Of a DNA stretch of 64,000 nt, positions 1 through 11,360 are shown in pieces. The stretch comes from Dipteris shenzhenensis (Eukaryota; Polypodiophyta; Polypodiopsida; Gleicheniales). The notes under the pieces are model-generated. The model had not been told where the DNA came from and searched no databases. It saw nothing but the letters and a program-made list of their open reading frames with translations. The DNA lies in the NCBI GenBank assembly GCA_047967505.1, contig CM106540.1. One strand, 5' to 3'. The position numbers and the translations under genes are program-made. The first letter of the stretch is position 1; the number at the start of each line of letters is the position of its first letter.

Positions 1-189
1 AATTATTTTTGTTAAATATAATATTATTATAAAAATTGCTCTCATAAAATGATACCAAGTTCTAATGAATAAGTACAAAAAAGTAGAATGCAAAGGTTAA
101 ATCTAACAAACATTCATGAAAGTGGATTGATTAATTTGAACATTAAAGAAAGTATAGATCATCCAATCATTACAAATTGTCTTTGGCCT

Positions 190-830
190 TTTGCTCAAAT
201 AGACTTTATCTTTCACAAATCATCCAAGAAATCATCAATACTCATACCATCCTTCCTACTCTTGTTCTTTGCCATTTGAAGATTCTCTTGTGGTTTCAAG
301 ATTGCATTCTGTGGGATTCTAACCTTACTTCTTTTATTTGGAACTTTTACGATGCTCCAACTCCATACTATTGAATCCACATGCTCCCAACGGGTCCTCA
401 TTCCCCATATATCGCCAATTTTTGTTCCAGAAATTTGCATATTGTACTCATATCGTATTGCATCGCTACATCTTCCTCTATGAATGGGACTCCAATACTG
501 CACAAACACCTTCATATAATTACTAGATCTCTTTTCTGTGTCCACATCTAACAATGCAACACCTAGCCAAATAGGGTATATTTCATCACTTGGCCTTACC
601 AAAAGGAAATCATTTTTTCACATCTATCTCTTTTTAAACTCTTCTCTTGGCTTATTACCTGTAGGGCCATAGTAATGGTCCTCTAGGTTTTCTAAACCCA
701 TAGTCTCAGCATCTTCTATATCCACTTTATCATCATCCAAGGTATCTTTTCATTAGCTCTTTGGCTAGAAGTCATGACTAAGTTCCTCATAACACCTATT
801 TCATTAATTTTGGACTGGTGCACTATCCAA
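190..830 (-). pseudogene. C-terminal relic of a transposase-like gene (GHTHEDID / DUF7869-type family)
   Basis: On the minus strand an open stretch (213-602, 129 codons) begins VRPSDEIYPIWLGVA and continues through VFVQYWSPIHRG and a Trp-rich tail. Further upstream, out of frame, sequence to about 830 reads NEIGVMRNLV and then NLEDHYYGPTGNKPREEF. The same order (EIGVYRDFWPR, WNDHYCRPLQGKPREKF, VRPSDPIYPI) is found at 28,880-29,557, where it lies downstream of an ENKN and HTHEDIDAMFS motif region. I infer that this is the C-terminal part of the same repeat-encoded gene, broken by stops and frameshifts. Its biochemical role is not known to me. The homology to the second copy is read directly from both translations; the family name is from memory. 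Confidence 0.6.
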
Positions 831-839
831 ATTCATTTT

Positions 840-1125
840 GTGAGATAATTTTAGATAAAGCATTTTAAAAAAAGAGGCTCTTATAAAACAAAACTTTGAG
901 TCAAAATGTAAGATTTTAAAAAATAAAATTAGGAAAAATGATGTGACATGTTATTAAAACTAGAATACATTAAAAAAAGAGGACTTCATGTTGTTAAAAG
1001 AGACAAAAAGTAAGATTTTAAAAAATCAAATTAGAAAAAATGGCGTGACATGTTATTAAAACTAGAGTACATTTAAAAAAAAGCATGATACATTTGTACA
1101 AGAAGTAGATCATATAACTCAAAGG
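840..1125. repeat. AT-rich 102-bp tandem duplication
   Basis: Sequence beginning GTAAGATTTTAAAAAAT at 908 recurs at 1010 with few changes, including ATGTGACATGTTATTAAAAC. The stretch is AT-rich and has no coding signal. It ends where the truncated copia reading frame begins near 1,130. Confidence 0.7.
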
Positions 1126-1131
1126 AAAAAG

Positions 1132-4100
1132 AAATACCTGTCTGATGTATTTCATGTCCCGAATATCACCAAGAACCTAGTTTCTATTGGTCAAATGGTT
1201 GAGCAAGGCTTGCAGGTCAGATTTAATCCTCATGGATGCTTTGTTGAGGATATGAAAAATAAAGGTCGCTTGATAGCAAAAGGAAAGAAGAAGGGCATGA
1301 TATTTACATTGGATGAGGACATGCCTCAATTGAGTGTAGCAATGTTTGCACATGGGACCGGTGTAGTTGCAAAAATTGATATCTGGCATAAACACATTGG
1401 TCATGTTAATGTACAACGACTTAAATTAATGCAGGCCCAAAATATTGTTGCAGGATTGCCTAAGTTCAAGGTTGCAGAAATGCATAAGGTATGTGAAGCC
1501 TGTCCATTTGGAAAATAGGCAAGGAAACCATTTCCTAGACATGTTCAAGAGAGTAAGAAGCCATTAGAATTAATCCACTCTGATGTGTGGACTACTAAAG
1601 CTACATCTATTGGAGGTTGTCATTATTTTGTCACTTTTATTGATGACTACAACAGAAAAGTTTGGGTGTATTTTATGAAAAAGAAAAGTGAAGTGTTTGG
1701 GCATTTCAAAGCTTTTAAAGCTATGGTTGAAAAAGAAACAGGCCTGCAAATAAATTGCCTAAGGTTAGATGGAGGGAGAGAGTACCTCTCAAATGAGTTT
1801 GCAAGTTTCTTGCATGAGCATGGCATAAAGCAACAATATTCATGTAGTCATACCCCACAGCAAAATGGACTTGCAGAAAGGAAAAACAGGCATATTGGAG
1901 AGGTATCTTGTGCCATGCTAAATGAAAAATACCTACTAGATTATTATTGGGCTGAAGTAGTTGCTACAGTAGTCTATATAATGAACAGAACTCCCACTGC
2001 AGCAATACATGGCATGATGCCAGAGGAGAGGTATATTGGTAGGAAACCAGATATTTCTCATTTGAAAGTTTTTGGTTGCATTGCCTATGTTCATGTGCCA
2101 GATGAGTTGAGATCCAAGTTGGATCCAAAGGCTGAGAAGTGCATCTTTAATGGTTATTCTCTACAACAGAAAGGGTATAGATGCTATAGCCCTTCTACTC
2201 GTAAGTTTACAGTGAGTAGAGATGTTGTCTTTTATGAGATGAGTAGCTGGTATAAACCAGTAAATGTGATTGATGATGTAGATGCACAAAATGGTAATGC
2301 TGCACAGAATTCACAGCAGCAATCACAAAATATTAGTGGACCTATAGTGTTCTCTAGCAGTGGTTCACATACTTTGCCATGGACAGGCAGATTGAGATCA
2401 GGAGAATCTCCTCAAAGCAATGCAGATAGTGGTATGTAGGTCTCACGAAAAGGAAAAGAGAAAGTAGATCAGCCCATGGATGATGTGAATGCAGGTCACT
2501 CTTATGTGGATGGTGAATCCAATGGCTCAAAACAGAGCATTGATGATGAGTTGGGTATTCCTTCTATTGTTACACCTAGAGTAAGGAAGACTAGGGATGT
2601 TTTGAGAGCACCTAGTAGTGAGCCTACTTTGCGTAGGTCTACGAGAGCTAGGTATCCTGTGGATAGGCTAAAATATGATGGATTTACAGCCATTCACTAT
2701 GCCTATATGGTCAAAGTGATATAGGAACCAAAACCCACTTCTTTTGAGCAAGCCATGGGAAAAGAAAAATGGGAGAAAGACATGGATGAAGAAATAGATG
2801 CCTTGGAAGCAAATGCTACATGGGAATCGGTGCCTTTGCCTAAAGACAAGAATGCAATTGGCTACAAGTGGGTTTATAAGGTGAAGCACAATGTAGATGG
2901 TTTTGTGAACAGATACAAGGCAAGATTAGTTATCAAGGGGTATGCACAGACATATGGCATTGATTATGAACTTGAAACATTCAGTCCAGTTGCAAGGATG
3001 GCAACCGTAAGAGCAGTCATTGCTATGGCTGCATCAAAGGGATGGTCTTTACATCAGATGGATGTAAAGAATGCTTTCTTGCATGGTGATTTGCAAGAAG
3101 AGGTCTATATGGAGCAGCCACCAGGTTATGTTCATGATGTTCATCCTGACTTTGCAGGTTGAAGAAAGCCTTGTATGGCTTGAAACAAGCACCCAGAGCA
3201 TCGTCTGACAAGATAGGACAGTATCTTGTCACTATTGGCTTTCAGATTTCCAAGGCATATTTCTCACTTTATGTGAGAAAAACAGAGAAAGGTATTATGT
3301 TGCTTGTCATTTATGCTGATGATTTGATCATCACAGGTGATAGTGATGAAGATATCCTTCATGTGCAAATGATATTGAAGCAGAAGTTTGAGATGAAGGA
3401 TTTGGGAGAGCTGCGTTATTTCTTGGGCATTGAGGTGATTAGATCACCAAGTGGGATATGGCTCTTGCAGAGGTAGTATGGATTGGACATTCTGTCCAAA
3501 TATGGGATGATAGGCTGCAAGCCTATTTTAGTTTCTTTGGAGCAGAATGTGAAGCTGAGCGCAGATGCAGGTGAGCTTTTGGAAGACCCTACTATGTACA
3601 CACGCATAGTAGGAAGTTTGATTTATATGACTATTACCAGGCCAGATTTGAGCTATGCTGTTGGATTGGTAAGTTAGTTTATGTAGGCTCCAAGGAAACC
3701 GCATTTGGATGCGGCTAGATGCATATTGAGGTATGTGATGTCCACATTGCAGTATGGACTGTTTTATGAGACTGGGGTTCAGATACAGTTGCATGGATAC
3801 ACTGATGCTGATTGGGCTGGTAGTAGTTTTTATAGATGATCTACGAGTGGATATGTGTTCTCTTTTGGGAGTGTTGCAGTCACTTGGAGCAGCAAGAAAC
3901 GACCTACAGTTGCCTTGTCGAGCATATAGGCTAAGTACAGGGGTGCAGCAGTGGCTGCATGTGAGGTAGCTTGGTTGCATAAGCTACTTTATGATATGCA
4001 TCAGTCTACAGATGGGCTAGTTGGCATTTATTGTGACAACATGAACAGTATACACTTGGCAAATAACCCAGTCTATCATGCTAGAACAAAGCACATTGAG

Positions 4101-4313
4101 GTGCATTATCACTATGTGTGGGAGAAGGTTTTACTAGGTCTTATTGATCTAGTTTATGTCAGCACAGAGGATCAGGTGGCTGACATATTCATGAAAGCAT
4201 TGGGCACAGAGAAGCTGCACAAGTTCAGAGACCTGCTTGGTGTGCAGGAATTGGGATTGAGCTCAAGGGGGAATGTTGAGATATCGAGCTCCACTCATGA
4301 TATGCCAGGGTAA
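1132..4313 (+). pseudogene. Ty1/copia pol (pre-integrase, integrase, RT, RNase H), 5'-truncated
   Basis: The frame opens without a start at about 1132 (SDVFHVPNITKNLVSIG). It runs through a GAG-pre-integrase segment (IWHKHIGHVN, CEACPFGK) and an integrase core with HSDVW, RLDGGREY and NGLAERKN as the D-D-E residues (about 1,580-2,100). RT follows ([34 protein letters not shown] at about 3,310) and then RNase H (YTDADWAGS, IYCDNMNSIHLANN, TKHIEVHYHY). The order integrase before RT identifies Ty1/copia. It is dead: stops at about 1,516, 2,437, 2,722, 3,474 and 3,675, a frameshift at 3,160, and gag, protease and 5' LTR are absent. The 3' end is intact through a polypurine tract to an LTR at 4,274. 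Confidence 0.93.
4265..4271 (+). other. Polypurine tract of the first copia element
   Basis: AAGGGGG lies two bases before the LTR start TGTTGAGATATC and just after the end of the RNase H frame, the expected place for plus-strand priming. Confidence 0.7.
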
Positions 4314-4627
4314 CCGTTGTGCATTTATGTCACCGACTTGTTAGCTGCAGATGCAGTTGGTACACCGCCCATGAATAATAGCTGGATGACAACTATCTTT
4401 ATGTACTCTAGTTCATGGCTCAGTTAGTATGCCACCTTAGTTAGCTGAGTTTGGTTTGAGACCCACATATAGGGTTCATCTATTCCTTTTGTGCTAAGAG
4501 TTCTTTTGGCTTTCACAACTAAGAAGAGGAAAATTGTTTTCAGCCTCCACCTTTGTGTGTATTCCCCCATTGTGTATGTGAGAAAGCTACTAGTGAGACT
4601 CCTTCCTTCTCTCCCACTCTCTTCACA
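4274..4627 (+). repeat. 3' LTR of the first copia element
   Basis: The LTR begins TGTTGAGATATCGAG directly after the polypurine tract. The right edge is placed at ...CTTCACA (4,627) because the minus-strand CACTA coding sequence starts just beyond. No partner 5' LTR is present, so the right boundary is approximate. Confidence 0.6.
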
Positions 4628-4635
4628 ATATCAAT

Positions 4636-5429
4636 GATGGGCTACGGTTCAATCTCATCCTCAATGAGATCAACCCTTGCCAAACTATCTACTTCAAAAT
4701 CCAAACCAAAGTTGAGATCTACAAATACATTCAACCCACTACTACTTGTGCTACTCATGTGCTCATTGAAATCAGCATCACCAATGGTAGGCTCGTCCTC
4801 ACGGGTAATGGCCTCAATATCTTTATCTCCTATCTCATGATCATCCTCCTCTCTCGTATCATGGTCATCATCACGTCCATGGCCATGATCATCCTCCATA
4901 TGCTCCATATTAGTAAATGTACTATACATCACTTTGGAACGTGGCCTAATAGGTATAACATACCACCATCTATTATTATCCACCATTGGTTGATAGAAAA
5001 CCTAATTCAAACACAAATACAATCATGTTATTTTCCTTTCATCGAAGGTATCAAATATTTAAAAGTGAGTATTTTTATATGTGTACACAATACCTGTTCA
5101 CGTTGTTGCGGTAGTACTAGTGTGCCCTTACTTTGCCAAAACTGCCAAAACTTTGTGGAGTCAATAGTTACAAAGCCACTTGCATGGCATTTGATTGTTG
5201 CATTAGGGCCTCTTTCCACCACATCCTTAAACCACTTTACATCCAAAACATACACAAAGAAGTGTCGAAAGTCAAGCTTAATAATATCTTGGATTATGCC
5301 ACAATAATCATTCATGGCTCCATTGGCTCCCTCAAAGCTAGCAATGACGCCGCAATCTTGTGTGTTTCTCTTATCATCAATCTGTTGTGTTCGAAAATTC
5401 TTGCCCTCACACCATATAGCATTGAACAT
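4636..5429 (-). pseudogene. CACTA (En/Spm) transposon relic with DUF4216-like domain
   Basis: Minus-strand reading gives a run from 5,429 with CGVIASFEGANGAMNDYCGI, then IIQDIIKLDFRHFFVYVLD and VKWFKDVVERGPNA. After a short gap there is a second run (4,986-4,642) with NNRWWYVIPIRPRS and an acidic Asp/Glu/His-rich tail. The N-D-Y-x-G-I-I-x-D-I-I-x-L-x-F pattern followed by a W-F-[D/K] step matches the DUF4216 domain found downstream of the transposase in plant CACTA elements. The two runs are in different frames, so it is a pseudogene. No transposase core or CACTA terminal repeat is visible next to it; the rest was probably lost when the flanking copia elements inserted. Confidence 0.7.
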
Positions 5430-5521
5430 AGTACACTACACCAACACAAAATCAATTAAATAAGCAATCTAAATTGTTGAAAGCTCCTAATTTATGCATA
5501 ACATTCTATATACCAACCTTG

Positions 5522-6235
5522 TGTTAGATATCAATGCTCCACTCTCATGTAACTACACAGGAACCAACTAACTCTACTTGTAAGCCCCCCATATGAGGAG
5601 AAGGCATTTGAGTAGCTCGGTTATCTGGTAGGTCCTGGTTTGGACACAAGATGGGAGCCATGTGTGGCCTGATGGCTGGACGGCTTCAGAGAGAGTTGGC
5701 ACACCACTAATTAGGCTACATGCAAGTGCGGGAAGGCATCCCTTGACTGACTGCACTGAGGGTAGATGGAGCATTTCCCGAGGCAGCCCACTCTCAGGTT
5801 GTGGGGCCCGTTTGGAGCCTCAAATGATCTCGGATGGCTCTGGCGAACGGAGACCGTAGGTTAGTTGCTCTATTTTGTGCACCCATTCTATTGTATGGTC
5901 GGTGGCCTAGACCCCCAATTGACCATTTTGGGTGCATTGGGTCGGTCACCCAATTGAGCCTAACCGACTGGTGGCTATATAAGAGCAAGCCTGTGAAGCC
6001 CATTTCATCACTGGCTACAGCAACCCTGATTCCTTAGCATTCAGCCTCCGTCTTCTACTATTTCTAGCATGCCATCGAAGCTTCTTTCACAGGAGTGCAC
6101 GGTTGGGAGGTAGCGCCATCTATTGTATCTTTTCTACAGTAATCAAATTTTTTATTCTCCATACTATCTTGTTTTCTCTCTTGTTTACGAGATCCTGTTA
6201 TCTGTTGAGCATAGACATTGTATTATTTTCTTACA
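5522..6235 (+). repeat. 5' LTR of the second copia element
   Basis: The right edge is set by the primer site that starts at 6,236 directly after ...TTACA. The left edge is tentatively TGTTAGATATC at 5,522, similar to the other copia LTR starts here. A TATA box (CTATATAAG, 5,975-5,983) about 250 bp before the end fits an LTR promoter. No 3' LTR partner was found, so the left boundary is weak. Confidence 0.55.
5975..5983 (+). promoter_or_regulatory. LTR TATA box
   Basis: CTATATAAG stands in a GC-richer context inside the LTR, 250 bp upstream of the primer binding site, the expected position for the U3 promoter. Confidence 0.5.
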
Positions 6236-6250
6236 TGGTATCAGAGCCTG
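6236..6250 (+). other. Primer binding site, initiator Met tRNA
   Basis: TGGTATCAGAGCCTG matches the complement of the 3' end of plant initiator Met tRNA (TGGTATCAGAGC core), the usual Ty1/copia primer, and lies directly after the LTR. Confidence 0.85.
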
Positions 6251-6303
6251 GAATCTAGAAAGAAGATTTGGTAGTGTGTTTCTATTTGCGAGCAGATTGT
6301 GAG

Positions 6304-7930
6304 AGATGGCCTAGCCCGCAAGACTGCGAATCCCACCATTCGTCGGTGAAAGCGGAAAGTTGGACAGCTCTAACTATCCTCTCTAGAAGTTCAAGATGAA
6401 GACCATCCTAAGCACATATGAGCTTTGGGACACTGCTACTGGGGTGGATGTGAGGCCAGTTCTGAGACCGGATCCATAGCCAATGCAGGACAACAGATAG
6501 TACCAACTACGGATGACATTCTCGCATGGACAAGAAGAAATGCAGATGCGATGTGTTCTATTGTCTGTAGTGTTAGTGATTCCGTCATGGCGTTAATTCA
6601 ACATGTCACCACAGCGGAAGAGGCATGCACGGTCTTGAAAAATCAGTATGAGACCATGAATCAGATGCGGATTTAAAATCTAGAGACTCAACTCACAAAC
6701 GAGAAGTTGTCTGAGTCTGAAGTGGCAAAGAAGTTCATCACCAGTGTGAAGAATCTGCGCGATCAGATGACTTCGATTGGCATCACCATCACCAGCGAGA
6801 ATCTAGCACAAAGGTGCATACAGATTCTCCCACCAAAGTACGATGGTCTTGTTACGGCATTGAATACACAGAACAGAAATCCGCCCCTCAACTTTGAGGA
6901 TTTCAATGCAATGCTTCTGGAGGAGGAGATGTGTCAAAAGATGAGGACTGGAGAAGATTCGGCTTTCTGGACCGGATCAAGGAAAGGTAAGGGTAAGGAC
7001 TCTGGTAACCCATCTTCTTCTGATGACAAAAAGAGAAAGAAGAAGATCAAGTGCTTCTATTGCAACAAGGTAGGGGAAAGATGGAGACGGAAGCTTTGGG
7101 TGGTTCCTACTACTTCATGACGCTAATCGATGACTACAGTAGAAGGATATGGATATACTTCTTAAAGATGAAAGATGCGGATTTCAGTAGGTTCAAGGAA
7201 TGGCATATAATGGTCGAGAAAGAATCAGGGAGGAAGGTGAAGAAGCTGAGATCAGACAGAGGTGGAGAGTTCACATCGACTGAATTCGAAAGTTACTGCA
7301 AAAGTCACGGGATCAATAGGCAGAAACCCCTGCCACATACATCATAGCAAAATGGAGTAGCAGAACGCAAGATGCGCGTCATCTGCAAAATGGGCCGGAG
7401 TATGATGAAAGGGAAAGATTTGCCAAAGACTTTTTGGGCTGAAGCATGTCACACGGCAGTTTACATCTTGAATCGTAGCTACATGAAGGCTGTGAATGGA
7501 ATGACTCCACACTGCAAGCCTTTTCTGGTAAGAAACCTTCAGCTACACATTTCAGAGTTTTTGGATGTGTCTGTTTTGTGCATGTCCCTGATGCTACCAG
7601 GACCAAATGGGAACTGAAGAGCCGAAAGTGTATTTTCTTGGGCTATAGTGAAGAGGCGAAGGGTTGTTATCTCTATAACCTTGTTACCAAGAAGGTAATT
7701 GTAAGTCACCATGTGGTCTTCTCAGAACAGCTGCATCAATTGGAGGAGGATACTTCCTTCGCAGATAACCAAGACCAGGATATCCATCCAGTACCGCCAC
7801 CAACATCAGACCGAACTCCCCCAAGGCTATGATGAGAACTATGCTCCAATGGCAAATACGAATTCCATATGGTTCTTGATATCAATAGCGACACTCAACA
7901 AATGGAATGTGTACCAGCTAGTACTTGATT
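6304..7930 (+). pseudogene. Ty1/copia gag-integrase remnant, collapsed
   Basis: Gag is read in pieces: DSSNYPL near 6,365, then 6,425-7,120 with DDILAWTRRNADA, AQRCIQILPPKYDGL and half of a zinc knuckle (CFYCNKVGE). At about 7,075 this is fused directly to integrase (GGSYYFMTLIDDYSRRIW, RSDRGGEFTS, NGVAERK, FWAEACHTAVYILNRS), so the rest of the knuckle, the protease and the pre-integrase region are deleted. A frameshift near 7,550 leads to FGCVCFVHVPDATR-type sequence and VTKKVIVSHHVVFSE. The RT is cut after a few codons (YAPMANTNSIWF...WNVYQL) at 7,930. The short RT start resembles the host copia at 23,968, so both belong to a related lineage. Confidence 0.9.
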
Positions 7931-8520
7931 GATTAGTATATTTAATTAATTACTTAGTTAGCTAAGTAATTATTTAGTTAACTAATTCATTAGTTAACTA
8001 GTTAGTTAATTGGTCTAGATATGCGTGTGTTAGTTAACATAGTAAATTAATTGGCAAATTAACTAATTACTTAATAAATTAATTAGTATGTTCCCTAGTT
8101 GACTAATCAATTAATTAATATAGTAAAGTACCTAATTAGTTATTGAATTAGTTTAGTTAATTAATTAAATTACTCAATTAAGTTATTAGTTTAATAATTA
8201 GCTAATTATGTGATTGAAATTTGAACTTGAGATTAATTATTTGATTAGTTAATTATTTAGTCTAATTTATAAATTGATTATAAATTAGTCTAGTTCATTA
8301 ATTAGTTAGTTAACTAGTTAGCTAATTGGTCTAGATATATGTGTATTATAATTACTATAGTCAATTAATAGTAATTAATCGATTAGTTAATTAATTAAAT
8401 AGTCAAGTTAATTAAGTTAGTTAATTAGTTTATTTAGTTAATTAATAGTCTAGTTAATGAATTAGACTAGTCAATTAATTCATTAGTTAAGTAACTAGTT
8501 GAAATTTGAAATTGAGTTCA
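7930..8520. repeat. AT-rich degenerate TTAATTAGT repeat
   Basis: The sequence is built from variants of TTAATTAGTTAACTAG and ATTAGTCTAGTTAATTA, largely self-complementary, with TAGTTAACTAG-like palindromes throughout. It begins exactly where the copia RT is truncated. No coding potential is seen. Confidence 0.75.
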
Positions 8521-8639
8521 AAGAGAAAATTTCACCAAAATATCCCCTATTAATTAGTATTTGAGGGAAAAATTTTATCAAAATATATGTTGTTGTAATA
8601 TTCATGCTTTCATAGAAATCTTTTTAGCTCCATTCCTTA

Positions 8640-9960
8640 CATGGATTGTGGAGATTAGCACTAGTGCCATTCTCCACAAACCCACATGGATATTGATAGC
8701 AATGCCATTCTCCATGTGAGTTTGTAGAGAATGGCACCGGTGCCAATATCGATGTGATTTTGGCACGTTTCAAATTTCAAATTTATAAATATTTTCAAAC
8801 TCACATGGACATTTCCACCGATGCCATTCTCCACAAACTCACATGGAGTGTGGCACTGGTGCCAATCTAAAATTTGAAAGTACCAAACTCACATGGAGAT
8901 TGGCATCGATGCCATTGTCCACAAACTCACATGGAGATTGGCATCAGTTCCATTTTCCACAACTCACGTGAAGATTGGCATCAGTTCCATTCTCCACAAA
9001 CGAGCCACAAACTGACATGGAAATAGGCACTGGTGCCCAATCTCCATGTGAGTTCGTGGAGAATGGCACTTGTGCCAATCATGCGAGGAATGGCACAAAA
9101 CAAATTTTCCATGACCACATGAATATTGTAATAAGGGATATTTTGGTAAATTTTGGTAGTCTAAAATTGGAAATTGAAAAGTCAAATTCAAAATTTGAAA
9201 TTCAAATTAAAAAATGAATTTCAAATTCCCATGCAAGGGGGAATGCCACAAGTGCCACCCTCCCCATTTGAATTTCATCGAAATAATGGCAGTAGGACCA
9301 TTCCCCATTGTTGCAAGGATGGATTGGCACTCCTGGTATTCTCCCCATTAGATGGGGAGAATGGCACTAATTCCATTTTTCCCATTCAAGGGGGGAATGA
9401 CACTAGTGCCATTCCACCCATTCAATATGGTAGATGGACTTCTACCCTTCCAAGGAGGGAGAATGGCACCAGTGTCATCCTACCATTGTAAGGAGGGTTG
9501 GCAATTGTTCCATTGTCACCCTTGCAAGGAAGATTGCCCAAAGTGCCATTCTACCCTTCAAATGTAGGGAATGAAACTTGTGTCATTCTACCCTTCAAAT
9601 AGGGGATAATGGCATTCTTCCCCTACAAGGGGGAGCATGGTATTGATGCCATGCTTCCCTTGCAAGGGGGGCAATAGCAAACTCCCTATGGGGTTGTGAC
9701 TATGAGTGCCTTACCTCATACCTTATATTGAGAATGACATGCTTCCCCTACAAGGGGGACCATGGTATTGATGCCATGCTTCCCTTGCAAGGGGGGCAAT
9801 GGAAAACTCCCTATGGGGTTGTGACTATGAGTGTCTTCCTTCATACCTCATATTGAGAATGTCTACAGTGCTATTCTCCACAACCTCATAGAGAGATAAG
9901 AGAATGGCACTAGTGCCACTTCCTAACAGCTGATGGAGAGAATGGCACCAGTTCCATGCT
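8640..9960. repeat. Palindromic repeat block I (GAATGGCAC-NN-GTGCCATTC family, divergent)
   Basis: Many copies of a short inverted repeat related to arms GGAGAATGGCAC and GTGCCATTCTCC occur here, separated by 20-60 bases (spacer motif ACAAACTCACATGGAGATT in the first half, CCCTTGCAAGGGGG in the second). Centres vary (ACTGGT, ACCGGT, ATCGAT). Variants with ATTGGC replacing AATGGC also occur. The block is more diverged than blocks II-IV. Reading frames across it are repeat translations, not genes. Confidence 0.85.
9617..9866. repeat. 125-bp tandem duplication inside block I
   Basis: CTTCCCCTACAAGGGGGA at 9,617 recurs at 9,742, followed in both by a CATGGTATTGATGCCATG palindrome, CTTCCCTTGCAAGGGGGG, and CTCCCTATGGGGTTGTGACT. 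Two full units are present with a few point differences. Confidence 0.8.
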
Positions 9961-10110
9961 CCACAACCACACCCGATAGGATTCTGGACTTATCAATTCA
10001 ACTTGTTTGATATTGTCTAATGAAATCATTTGGTTGTAATTTATTCGTATTTTTATTTTACATACTTGGAATGGTAGGGAATGGCCACCTGATGTGGGGA
10101 CAAAGTCACG

Positions 10111-10860
10111 ATGATGGCAGGGAATGAAGTGGTTGCAGTCTTGTGTTTGATAGACCCAGAGGGCTACTCTAGTGGTGTGAAGATTGGGGCAAAAAAGGTA
10201 TCGATAGAAGTAGAGAATTCTATCAATAATGACACGTTCTTGCCATTTTGCACTATGCATGCAGTGCTTATCAATAAAGCACTTTGGAGTGTTGTCAGAT
10301 GGCCTAAGGCCTCTATAAAACACGTTGGTGATGCTTTAGATAAATCAATATCCCAAGGATATATACCAAAGGAGCTTGAGCAACCATGTGTTAAGCCTAT
10401 GCTAGTTTCTTTATTAGAAATTGACAACCGCATTCATGAATCTTGGAAGGAGAAAAAGGTGTCTTGTGGGATGAGAGAAAAACGAAAAGCATGGGTGGAT
10501 GTTTTTCTAGATGACTCTATAAACTTTGATCAATTGGGTAACAATTGCATTGTGTGGGTATTGAGAAGAAAGAACAAACTATTAGAAGTGGCTTAAATTT
10601 TTTTATGCAAGACGTTGGTTGTTTCAGCCTAGTTAAGTGGCCCATCAACCAGATTACCTTACTGGGTGGAAGCCCATTGCAACAATATGTGCCCATGGAT
10701 CAGGATGCAAGCATAGATGAGGTGGTCAATGATTGAATGTTGGAAATGAATGCTCCAACTTCAAAGAAATGAAGACACACTTTCATTCAATGGAAGCCTA
10801 AGCAAAGAAATCCTCTAGCATCAATGTACAAAATGTCACTAGAATTGATGCTGCAAGTAT
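10111..10860 (+). pseudogene. Fragment of the GHTHEDID-type transposase-like gene (upstream part)
   Basis: An open run (10,111-10,596) encodes 161 residues with no family I recognise (EVVAVLCLIDPEGY, WPKASIKHVGDALD, CGMREKRKAWVDVFL). A frame change near 10,550 leads to LVKWPINQITLLGGSPLQQY and VPMDQDASIDEVVND. Then comes a stop and TSKK.RHTFIQWKPKQRNP. The second part matches the minus-strand relic at 29,873-30,295 (LVKCPIKHITLLDGSPLQQY, VPMDHVASMDEVVND, SSKKRRYTFINRVPKQRDP) residue for residue over about 60 positions. This is therefore another broken copy of that family, on the plus strand, extending further upstream in the gene than the 29-kb copy. Confidence 0.65.
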
Positions 10861-11189
10861 CTTCCAACAATCGTTGTGGGAGTAGATGGTGCCAACATTA
10901 TGAGGGAGACTTCTTAATGTCTATAAGGAATAATATTTGGGGCATCTCCTTTGAGTCTCATACTAACTTTGTATATGATGTGTTGTCAATGGGTTGGCAT
11001 CATGATTTGGCTTGGAGAATATGCTACAACTTCAGGGTGAATGGTTAGGTGGGGTGTTGTAGAGCATGGTATAAGATGCATTGAATACCAAGGACATCAT
11101 TTATCGATACAACAAGAAATTTGAGAATGGTACACAAATATATGTGCATGGGAACTCAGGGATGTGAGGAGGAGCAAGGAGAACACACT

Positions 11190-11360
11190 AAAAGGTATTG
11201 GTTGGTTTCTGACACTAATACTGACAAAAATTACACTTTTTTTTTCATATCACAAAGCATCAAAAAATCATCAATATATGTATCGGCAAATGAGCATCAG
11301 TATTAGTGTCGGTATATACCAACACTAATAAGCATCAGTATATACTGACACTTTACAAAA
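11190..11360. repeat. Cluster of TGTCAGTATATACTGACA-like direct and inverted motifs
   Basis: GACACTAATACTGAC, CATCAGTATTAGTGTCGGTA, TATACCAACACTAATA and GCATCAGTATATACTGACAC occur within 150 bp, on both strands. Such clusters of a short motif in both orientations are typical of subterminal regions of CACTA-type DNA transposons. No CACTA end could be paired, so the assignment is an inference. Confidence 0.4.

Noticed and set aside
5662-6037. Short frames on both strands in the GC-richer stretch
   Set aside because: They lie in the copia LTR around its TATA box and show no domain.
6236-6250. tRNA-like sequence TGGTATCAGAGC at 6,236, 16,772 and 23,834
   Set aside because: Only the 3' terminal 12-15 bases of initiator Met tRNA are present, directly after LTRs; these are primer sites, not tRNA genes.
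8964-9567. Frames of 60-105 codons across block I
   Set aside because: They follow the repeat units and change frame with each; no domain.
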